A stretch of DNA of 64,000 bases from Zygaena filipendulae (taxonomy: Eukaryota; Arthropoda; Insecta; Lepidoptera; Zygaenidae): the NCBI GenBank assembly GCA_907165275.2, contig OU015651.1, positions 4,548,501-4,612,500 of the forward strand, written 5' to 3'. The position numbers were made by a program, and so were the translations under genes. The notes beneath the pieces are model-generated. The model saw only the letters and a program-made list of their open reading frames with translations, was not told the origin of the DNA and did no database searches. Positions 1 to 12,000 of this stretch are shown here, piece by piece (positions within the stretch are counted from its first letter, which is position 1; each line of letters starts with the position of its first letter).

Positions 1-3000
1 GTGCCCGTGAGCAGCAGGCGGTGCGGCGCCACGTAGTGCGTGTTCAGCACCTGCGTCAGCTTGCAGTGGTGGTTCTTCATGCGGTGGCCCTCGTCGATTA
101 TCATGTACTTCCACGGCAGCTGCGCGCACACACACACACACACACACATACTTAGATCATTGGAATTGAACACATTAAGATAGTTAAGTTACCATAGAGA
201 TAAATAAAAGTGTATAAGCGTATTTACGTTCCCATTAGAGCCCAAATACTGTAAATGGTGAATGGTGCTTACTGCTTAGCGTATCGCCTGTGCGGCTGAT
301 CTGCAGCAAAAACAAAGCAACTTCCTTTTTTTGAATTTTTTTTGGTATTTTCGCTACTTTTCACGCATATCAGACATTGCTACATATACTCACAACCATC
401 AAAAGGGCTTTAGTCTTAGAGAAATTAAATTGTTAAACTATGGAAGGTTTTGAATAATTCTGTTCTCTGTATAAGGGTAACTATCATTGGCTATTAGTTT
501 AATCTTGAAACCTAAAATTATTATATGTTCTTGTGGCTGTTGTTGTCCTGAATAAACGAAAATGAAATAAAAATAAAGCGATTTCTGGTTTTTTGCTCCT
601 CCTGTAAAATTTATTCGCTCCAATTACATTATTTTTCCGTAGGGCAGCCGTATGTCGCACATACATTTTATAGCTAGAAATGTAAATGTGGTGTACGACA
701 ATGTTCTCGTGGATCACTACCTTGGCGAGCACGCCCTTGTCCTTGATGACGTACTCGTAGGTGGTGAGCAGCACGTTGAACTTGGTGGCGCGCATCTGCG
801 TCTGCACGGCGCGCCGCGACGCCGGCGAGCCCTTGTACGACACCACCGTCACCGTCGGCGCCCACTTCTCGAACTCCAGCACCCAGTTGGACAGGGTGCT
901 GCACACACATTATTATTATAAATGAATAAATAAATTATTTTTAAACGCATTTGTGGCGTTTTATCACCTTGCTGGTGAGCAATCCCCTTAGCCAAGTTGA
1001 CAATCAATAATCATCCACTATCTTCAACTATCTTAATGAATATTATAAATGCGAAAGTGAGTTTGTTTGTTTGTTACGCTTTCACGGCTTAACGGCTCAA
1101 CCGACCACCACGAAATTTTGCATACATGTTGTCATTGGTAGAGAAGGACATAGGTTACTTTTTGTCCCGGAATTACCGTAGGAACTCCGAAATTACCGCG
1201 GCAACAGCTAATATTATTATATACAAACTGTTCTCCGCGGTTTCAGAGTTCCCGGGGGACTTTCGGGTTACAATATAGCCTATGTTACTCAGGCATTACG
1301 CATCATTCTGATGGTGAAAGAATTTTTGAAATCGGTCAAGTTGTTTTTGAGCTAAATCGTAAAAAACAAAAATCAAATCTTTCCCCTTTATAATTAGACA
1401 TGAAACGGATAGTGGTTTGTCTGGATACCGAATTTTCGGCAAGCTACGAGGCCGCAGCTCCGGATATCCAGCCACCGGATATTCGGCCCTTTATCGCGTT
1501 ACATGACGCGATCAGTTTGATTTGAATGTAGGCGCGGTGAATGAGATCGGAAATATTCGGGCGCATTCGGGTGCTATCACAAACCGGACAAACAAGTGCG
1601 GAAAATTTAGCATTTATTCACCACAATTTGCTACTTGTTAATTTTGAATAGGTGCTAAACTTAATTAATAAAACAAACATTTCTGACGTGTGATTATAAA
1701 AATAGATGGTGTCCAATTGTCCATATCTTATTTTGGTATGATTTGCCTTGTGTAAAATATTAAAAAAAAATCGAATTTTACTATTCGGAATCCAGCCGGT
1801 TACTGAATTAAGTGAGGTCTTACCTCAGGGGCACAATAATTAGGAACGGGCCGTTGACCTTCTTCTTCTCCATGAGATACGTGACCAGTGCTATCGTCTG
1901 TATGGTCTTCCCGAGGCCCATCTCGTCGGCCAGGATGCCGTTCAAGTTGTTATTGAACAACGACACCAACCATTCCAATCCCTGTTGTAAACGTTAAACA
2001 TAGTATTAGGTTATTTTCGTTCATCTTTATCGAAAGCAATGTAAGTACGACAGAGAAACATCACCTTGATTTGATATTCTTTTAATTTTCCATTAACCAG
2101 AATGCTGGCTTGCTCCGTCACTGATTCGTGGACAGTGTGAGCGATGCTGCAAAACAAAAAAAATAAGTGTTTTTTTTATTTCACCACGGACAGTGTGAAG
2201 AAATCCGAAAACTATAGGCTATGTAGAAAAATTGTACATTTGTACAGTTAAGTTTTCTTATGATGAGAATTATGGCATAGAAAACTTTCTGGTGAAGCAT
2301 GAGTATTCTATTTTATTTTGATTTATTTACGTAATATTTTTGTTCATGTGAATCAACTTAGTTCCGTGTGAGCATTGTTTCACTGTATCATAGTATTTTT
2401 ACTAAAGCGACGCCCGAGTCGCACCACTACCAGTGTTACCTGTAATAAGTCTGCTCCTCTGTCTTGTACTCGTCGTCCTCTACTTTAGCCTTCTTGATCA
2501 TGTCGCGAGCCTTCTCCTCTTCTGTTTTTTCTCTGTCTGATTTCTCTTCCTTCTCCTTCCTTCTCTCTCGCCTCTCTGACAATGGTCATTGGTATTTTTA
2601 ATATTTGGGTTCCATCGAGTATTTAATACCTAATTAAGGGTTGGTTTTTCAAATGATCAGAACAGTCACATCGCTTATTCGTTTGGCAGGCCATAAAAAA
2701 TCCTTACTAAATGCAAAAGTTCATAATAAAAGAAGAGCATAGAGACAGCACTATTTATACTATAGCATGGATATTTAGATATATTATATTTATTGTCATC
2801 GCGCCATTAACCGGGCCACAGCACGTACCGTCGTCTTGGCTGTCGTCGCCCGAGTCCTCCGAGTCGGACAGCACCTCCCAGCCCGGGTGCGCCTCCATCC
2901 AGTCCTTCAGCTGCGACAGCAGCGGCGCCTCCTCGCCCTTCAGAATCTTTACAACCACAACAATAATCCTCACAATAGGTAAGCAATAAATTCGAATGTG

Positions 3001-6000
3001 AGTTTTTTACGCTTTCATGCCTTTTCTACTCGACCGGTCATCATGAAATTTTGTATACTAATGGGCATGTTGACTAATTTTTATTTTTTAGTCCGTCTTA
3101 AGATTATTCTGTAGATTATTAAAAAATATTGGACACGTATTTTTTTCTTTTTTTACGTAATCAAAAAATAACGGCGATATATTGAGTTAAAATTTCGCGT
3201 GACGTCACTATTCTGACAGTTTCTATGGCGGTTTTAGCGGTTGGTGACGTCACGACTCCCTCACACTAAACTTTAATGCGCTTTATCTCTGTATATTTTA
3301 ATTTATTTAAAAAAGCAAAAAAATACGTGTCTGTGGTTTTTTATTTTCTAACTGACGGACTAATTATAATTTTGATTTTCAAAAGTAGTCCACATCCCCA
3401 TTGTCAGGGGCACAGAGAAGGACATAGCGTCCTTTTTATCCCGGAATTCCCGAAATTCCGAAATTAACCCAGGCGAAACCACAGGGAACAGCTATAGTCA
3501 CGTTGTTTGTCCGCGATGGACTCCTAAACTACTGAATCGATCATAATGAAATTTGTTTACTATGTTGTTTGGCCTAACTTAAAAGATAGGATAGTTTTTA
3601 TCCCGGAATTCCCGCGGGAACTCTGGAATTAATGCGGGGAACAGCTAATCACCGTAAACTACTGTCAGGGCTACAAAGAAGGGCATAGAGTACTTTTGTC
3701 CCAAAAGCGGGAACTCCGAAATTACCGCGGATGAAATCGCGCGGGACAGCTAGTATTATATAATATTAAGTATAAAGCTGGAAAGCCGAACCCGACGTTC
3801 AAAGCACAAAGCCCACCCCATCGGGAATCGAAAGATTCGATTTGCGTATAGGCATGTTGAACACCTGGGTACGTACATATTTTTGAAACGTTCGAATCAC
3901 TTTTCACACCCGGAATCGCAAGATTCGCATGCATATTTAGCGAATGCTCATAAATTTTCTAAATATGCATGCGAATCTTGCGATTCCATGTGCGAAAGTG
4001 ATTCGATGTCAACAGCAAAACAACTGGGTATCATAATCATATATTTTTCTACTTACATAATTAAAATTTCGAAAAACTATAATAATGATGATTAAAACGA
4101 AAATAATTAGATGAGTGTCATAATTACACAAAATGTGAATATTATTGAGTAATACTCACACTACTTTTAATTATAATTTGCTATCTGCGTGTTTCGACCC
4201 AGGCATTTCAAACCAAATAATCCGCGGTGGAGCTACACGCGTCACAGAGCTCCTCTCCTCCATCTAATGCGTGTTTCGTACGACGTCCACGACACACGAT
4301 ACAAGCGTACCGATTTACCTCTCTACAACTATTACAAGGGCAGCTTGTTCGCACACGTACAAGGCGTGTGCGTTTGGCGTAGGGAGCGATACCTCCTGTC
4401 ACGATAGTGAACAGAGTTTTAAATTCAAGTTGATACTTTCCAGCACACATTCCAGCAGTAATAACCTACGCCGCTATCACCACTACGCGGAGAGCAGAGC
4501 CGCCAAAGTGTCTCTCCTATACGTAGTGAGAATAGACAAAGGCATGGTGCCGGGGTATGAAAATCAAAATTCTATTTAGTCTGTCAGACTATAAAAAAAT
4601 AATAGACACGTATTAAATTATTATACTGAAAAAATACTTAGATAAAACGCATTGAGGTTTGGGAGTGCTCGTGACGTCATAACTAAAGTGTACCAAAGCG
4701 TGATAAAAAAGGAAAAATACTGGTACAATATTTTTTTTAATAATCTACACGACAGATTAAAAACTAAAATTTAGTCATCCATCCCATTCTTAGCTGGAGC
4801 GCTCACCTCGCCCGTCTTCGGGTCCATGACGCTGACGCGCGAGTCCGACGTCTGCGAGCTGTCGTCCATCGCGTCGATCTCGCCGCCCTCCAGCAACTTG
4901 CGTTTCCTCGATTTCTAAACACGTTCGTAAACGTAAGCAAATTCCATCTTATTTCGAAACAAAATAGATCTAGCAGATGAAAAGTTTAGACTAAATCGAT
5001 TCAAGGTTTCTAGTAAATACACAAAAATTACAGAAAGTGTAATAAATGTTACTACAAAATACCTAATACGGGTTTTACGCCAGATACTTGGCAATAAGTG
5101 CACTTCTATTACAATTATACCTACGGACACTTCTCAAAATGAGCAATTTTCTCAAAATAAAATATTATACCTATTATGTATTTTTATTTTCAGGCTATTT
5201 GCCTTTTGTATAAAAAATATACAGTCATATTGCAAATGGGTCATTTTGAGAAGTATCCTTTGTGAGGTAAAGAGGCGTGGCGCCTATTGCTAAACGAACT
5301 TTTTGCGTGAATGACTCAAATCTATACTAATATTATAAAGTTGAAGAATTACTTTGGCTGAACGGGCTAATCCCATTTAATTTTTTTTTGTTTGATAGTC
5401 CATTTATCGCGGAAGACTAAAAGGTTATTTTATATCGTCACGCTACCGCGACCTAACCAATAGGAGCGAAGCATCAAATTAACACGGGTGAAACGGCGAG
5501 GCACAGCTAGTACCATAATATTATATGATTATCCATTTGCTGTCGCCCAAAACTCGCTCCAGCCTCGGTCCGAAGGCGGGTTCACACGGAACTTGACCCC
5601 ACCTCCATTTGATTTTATTATTAGTGACCCCCTCCGAAAATCTAGGCTGCGACCGCGCCTGTTCGTTAGCATCACCGTTTTTTAACCGACTTCCTAAAAG
5701 GAGGAGGTTCTTCATTCGGCTGTATGTACGTTTTTGTTTATTTCCTCAATCCCAAAAGGCAGAGGGTGTCGCTTCTTTATATGATCTCAATTCTTTGCCG
5801 CTAGTATTCAATGTGTGTTCGTGTAAGACTGACCCGTTTCCGGCGCTCCTCCTCCTGCTGCTTCTTGCGCTGCTCCTGCTTGTGCTGCTTCACCATCTCA
5901 GTGAGGCTCGCGATGTACTCGTCCGTCTGCGACAGCAGGAACGCCAGCCGCTTGTCCTTCTTCTGATCGATGAGCTTGCGGTAACCCTCCTCGTCCTCCG

Positions 6001-9000
6001 CCATCAGCCTATACACACACAATACACATACTAGTGATGTGCAGGATCGTTAAAAAATGTATATCCGCGGATACGGATCCGAATACGGATATTTGGTGTC
6101 AACTGTCAAGATTCGCGGATATGGATCTTAACTTGTAGTCAATCGGGTGTCGGTGCACGTGATCTTAATACGATAGTTGACACCACTTGACGCTTTGCGT
6201 AACAGGGCCTTTATTCACTATGACCATCAACATATTCCTTGTCCATAACGCGCGTCCCAAAAACGCATTTCCAAACGTTCTAGATGCCAAGATATTAGAA
6301 ATTATTATAAATGCCATAAGAAACGTTGTAAATGTATTTTTTGCAGTAAAACTTCTTCGATTACGAGGGAAAGACAGTTTTTGCGGTGTCTTATCTTACG
6401 CGGCCGCTAAGATACGGTAAAGATCGGTAAGCACGGTCATAAATAAGGGCCCAGGACATGTTTCAACTTTTTTGTCACAAAATAAATAACCGTATTTGTA
6501 TTGTGTTTAAATACAAATTCTAATGTGTCCATTCGCGTAAACCGAAAAGGTGTATGCATATAATAGAGGCAGATCGGCAACTGAAGTTGATTGGTCGGCA
6601 AGTCGAATTGATTTAAAGTCAGGTACACGCGGTACACGCATAAAAATACATAACAGTAACGGACCTGAAAAATTACATAGACAGCATGTTATCCTTACTA
6701 AAATGCGGAATTGAATTTGTTTGTTTGTAACGCTTTCACATCTTAACCGTTAAGACGTGAAAGCGTAACAAACAAACAAAATGCATCATGCATTTTGCCT
6801 AAACAGCTAGTAAGGCATAATGCATGATGCATGAGGCACTTGACTTTGACGCAGTGGTGTATTTATGTGTAGTCACCGATTGCAGAGAGCCCTACACCAA
6901 ACAAGTCAGCCGGCCACGCACCTCCGCATGCGCTCCTTCTCGATGCGCTCCTGCTCCTTTTTCTGCTCGCGCTCGGCGTTGGCGTGGTAGTTCATGATGG
7001 CCTTGTTCATGCGCACCACCTTCGCCATGTTGTTGCGGTGGTACTCCTTGAAGTCCTTGGCTGGGACAAACGAACAGGCACACCATCAGTTCTCTATATC
7101 TATACACATTTGATACAAGTTGATCCTCCGCGGTAACACACGCGTTCCAGTTGGAATTCCGGGATAAATAGTACCCTATGTCACTCACGAATAAATTTCC
7201 TGATTTTTTTTAATCGGTTCAGTAGTTTGAGTTCATCCATTACAAAGAAACATGCAAAAAAGCATACAAAAAAAAAAACAATTATTACATTACATTAACC
7301 ACACAGCATCACCTGGGGGGCTAAGATGCGCAAGACGACAAAATTTTATCGAGCCATTTTATCGATTCTCGTCGACAAAGCCATACAATATGTCGACGAG
7401 AATCGATAAAATGGCTCGATAAAATTTTGTCGTCTTGCGCATCTTAGCCCGGCTGGTCTCCAACTAAGCTGAGCTTGTACTATGGGTTCCAGACAACTGA
7501 TATAATACCTATATAAATAAATACACTTTTGTAAATACATGTTACTCATGATAGATGCTATAAACACCAACGTTCATTGATGTTCATGATTACTGTGATG
7601 CAGGGATAGAACCGGCGACACCCCGGCGTCGCAGTCAGTTACAACTACACCAACGGTGGTAACATAGTCGTGACGACCCGATTGGCGCAGTAGGTCACCA
7701 TGCCTACCTGTTAATCAAGAGGTTCCGGGTTCGATTCCCGGTGAGGATGGACTTTGTGTGATGAACACAGGGTTCCAGTTTTCAGTCTGGCCGTATTATA
7801 AAGAACAAAAGTAAGTATATGTAATTCTATGTAGTATATACCACGTGTTGCTAGGTTTCCACGACACAAGCTACTGTGGGATCAAGTATTATCATAGTCA
7901 AACGACCAACGAGCCGCGGCGCTCACCGTGCTGCAGCACCGTCTGCAGGAACTCCTGGTGCTTCTGCCGGCGCTTGCGCTCCGCCTCCAGCTTCTGTTGC
8001 TTCTCCAGCTTCTCGGTGGCGCGCGCCTCGCGCAGCCCCTGCCGCTTGGTGCGCTTGTACGCCTTGATGTTCACCGCCGTCTCGAGCGTCGTGTCCCGGC
8101 GCACCTGGCTCAATATCTGGACCCAAGTACGAGACATTTTACAATACGTCGTCTAGCAGACCTCTGCGGTTTCAATTGGGATTTCTCCGGGAACTCTTGT
8201 AACCGAATAAAAAGAATCCTATGCGTGAATTCAGAATATATTTATTATATTTGTGTGCACAAAAATCGATTCCGATCATATAAGTACTTTTAATAAATAA
8301 TAACTTTTACTAATAACAGATAATGAACTAGGTACATATTATAAGTTCTATCCTTACTAATATTATAAACGCGAAAGTTTGCATCTATGGATGGATGTTT
8401 GTTACTCTTTCAATAATATAGCTTATAAGCTATATTATTGTAATGTTTCATTAAAATGTGAACATCAGAATAACACATAGGGTACTTTTATTCCCGGAAT
8501 TCCCACGGGATCTCAGAAATTAACGCGGGTGAAACCGCGGGGAACATCTAGTTCTCTATAATAAGAAAATTGATCAATAAAATTAAAAAATCAACCAAAT
8601 TTTAGTGTTTAGTCCGTCTTGTAGTCGCGTGACGTCACACGACATTTTGTATCTCCCTTATTTTTTGATTACATAAAAAATGAAAAACTACGTGTTCAAT
8701 ATTTTTTATTAATCTACAAGACGGACTAAATAGAATTTTGATTTTCATACCCTGGAAACAAGCCTATTATAAATGTCATGCAAGTTCCCCATTACATAAT
8801 TATTTATGTTAATTTGTCTTACATTACAATAATTAAGATTATATTATTATCATACCTCAGCTCGCAGTTGCTTTTGGAAGTTGAGCACGCGCAGTGCTCG
8901 GAGCTCAATTTGCGCTTGCAAGCGTAAGTCGTCCGGTATGGTGACGGGAAGGTTTGAGAGCATCTCTATACGGTGGGCAATGCGAGCTGCGATCCTAAGA

Positions 9001-12000
9001 TATTATGTTAAAACACAAGGATTATAATGTGGCGATTCTACCGGTTCTCTTAACTTAAACCTAAAATTCAATTCGGTATTGAGTATGTGAACATCTTCAA
9101 AATTTTACCATATTGTATTCCCTTAGGATCGTCAAACTAAATTCATCCGGATTTCAAATTGTTCACATGTAGCGAGAAAGTTTTTACGGTGCTAATTTGT
9201 TAGTAATAGTAGGTAATAAATAGAGAAAGAGAACTAAGCATGTTTTTGGTGAATTGATTTGGCGAGAATTTAGTTTAGAGCAAGACAGTTTCCAACTTCC
9301 AGTGTTCTAGTTAAAGGACCTTAATGTGGTAGGTAATAAATAGGTTGATATCATAGATAGGTACTTGAACAATATAATCTGTTGTGAATATATATAATTT
9401 GATTAATGTAAAACTCACCTATTTTCTCTTTCATTCAGTATTTGCACTGGATCAATGCCCACCGGTTTAGGCATGCTAGTGATGCGGTTTTGTTTGGCTC
9501 CTGGAGTGGGTACACCAGGCTGGTGACAAATTGGCTTACGATTAGTATCCGTCGCAACGCTTCATCATAGTATAGTAATTTATTATTTGTATATTAATGC
9601 GTAATATAATATCTATCTACCTGATGTTGGTTGGTTTGAGCGGGCAGACCTCCCGGACCGGGCGGTCGCACCGGGGCGGACCCGCGCATCGGTGGACCTC
9701 CCGCCATCGGCTTTAGCAAAAAACAATTATTATAAAGGAAATCATATTTTAAATAAAAGGTTCGTTTAATTTAAAATGTTTGCCAAATCTTTACCGGGTT
9801 AACTAGTGGGGGTGTGGGTTGCGTAGGCGGCGCCATCTGGCCGGTCATAGGCAGCGGCGTGGGAGGGGCACCTCCGCCGCCCCGCGCGGCGTCCCCGCCG
9901 CCTGCCCCGCCCGCGCCCGCCTTGCCGGCCGCGCCGGCGCCGGCGCCCGCTCCGGGGCCGGCAGCACCCTGCGCCTGGCTGTAGGGCGAGGGCGGCTGCG
10001 CGGGCGGCGTGGGGCACTCGGGCGGCGCGTCGCCGGTGCGCTTACCCGCCGCCATTAGCGCTATTTGCTGCGACATAGGCTGGTTGCGGGCCAAGCTGCG
10101 GTACGCCGCTATCTGTGCTCTGTAACCCATCCAATCAGAAACGTGTCATTCTAACATACTAACATACTAGGCGAATAGAATAATTACCGCTAAAAAAACA
10201 CTCACTTGAGTTGACTGAGTTGATTGTTTGAAAACATTCCCTTGTTTGGGTCCTGAGGGTTTGACCTCGCTCTCAAAGCTAGAAGTTGCGAATATCTCGG
10301 GTCCTCTTGCAGTCCCTTCTCCTCCATCGAATCTATCGTTCTCTGCAGAGCGATCAGGTTGTCGGGCCCCGGTGCCGGCAGGGAACCTTGCATCGGTGAT
10401 GAAGACGATTGGGGCCCTCCCTGGGAGGAAGCAGGGCCCGGTCCTTGTCCATGCGGAGGAGTTTGAGCGGACGGCGGGTGCTGGAGCGAGCCCCCGGGTT
10501 GAGGCATCGACGAAGGCTGCGTCGAAGAGGGGAGGGGTCCGGAAGAGGATACCGGGGGTGCGTGGCCGCCGTAGTTGGAAGAAGGCGCATGCGACTGGCC
10601 GTGCGGCGGCGGTGGACCCTGGCCCGGCATCATAGGGTGATGCGGCGGCATGTGCGGCGGGGCGCCGGGCGGCATGCCCTGTGGGTGCACGCCGTGCGGA
10701 GGCGGACCGGACATTGGGCCCGGAGGGCCGGGGGGACCCTGCGGCCCATTACTTGGAGGTGGAGGGCCTCCCATTGACATTGGACCCTGCAAAATTAATG
10801 ATCAATAAATAATATAATGCACATAATTATTTAGCACAAATAAAATTATTATAATTATTTCACTGACATATTTTTTTTAGTTTTTAAACCACGACCACAT
10901 TGAATTTTCCCAATTCTAGAATGGGGAACTTAACTTTTGCGATGTTTTTAACCAGTTTAATATTCATGAAAGGATGTGACTCCACTAATAATAATAATTA
11001 CTCATTGTATGAAGTGATAGCATTCAATCCTCGTGAAAGAATGCTATTATATTTGTTCCATACTAAAAGCAACGCCACATTTTTTCTTAACGGGGTCACT
11101 AATGAAGCTAGCATACCAATGCAAATTCTTGTGAAAGATTATTTTGTGAATAAATTCGAAAAAAAAATGAGGACGTTTGATATTCAATATAACAAAGTTG
11201 CACATGTAAATCAAGTTGAAGTGTAAGTAAAATACTTAATCCCAAGTTCTTGTATATAGTAGACTATATCCCCGCAATTTCACCAGTGTTAATTTGAGGA
11301 AAAACCTGCTAAAATATACTGCACAGCAAACCGTTTACACAGCATACCTATGCAATGGAAGCTCTCAAAAGAAATAATTTTCCCCGTTTTTGCAACATTT
11401 TTCATTACTGCTCTGCTCCTATTGGTCGTAGCTGTCGTAGCGAGCGTGTTGTTAAGCTCGCTCCAGATTAACGCGAGAATCTTGCGAGACCGCAAGAAAA
11501 CCACGAGGAACGGCAGAGAACATCGGCTCCACATTGACATTCTCGTGGTTTTCTCACGTTCTCGCAAGATTCTCGCGTGAATGTGGGCTTTATAACTATA
11601 GCCGATAGCCTTTCCTGTTATATGGACTATCTAACACAAAAATAATTTTTCATTTTGAACCAGTGGTTCCTGAGATTAGCGCGTTCAAACAAACAAACTC
11701 TTCAGTTTTATAATATTAGATAGATAAATAACTATATAAAAATACAGATTATATATTATCTTGTTTTTGTGAACAATCTTCCACAGAGAGTTACAGAGAA
11801 ATAACTATGAATCAGAGAAAGAAAATCTTTATCACATTAACATATCTAGAGAATTTATAGACTACAGCAACTTATTAGCATGGATTGAGCACATTACACA
11901 CATGTACTCAAATGATTTAACTGCAATCATTATAGGGAAAACTTATCAAAAGAGACTTCTAACCATGTTGAAACTCAGCAAAAAGGGAAAGAAAAAGCCA

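Noticed and set aside
4189..4579. Overlapping frames of 70-100 codons
   Set aside because: Inside a brahma intron, overlapping on both strands, with no conserved pattern.
7672..7750. tRNA gene
   Set aside because: Box A and B are present, but the same head with the same non-tRNA body recurs at three other places and no acceptor stem can be drawn; it is a SINE.
10228..10777. Plus-strand open frames over brahma exon 2
   Set aside because: They are reverse-strand shadows of the Pro/Gly-rich brahma N terminus.
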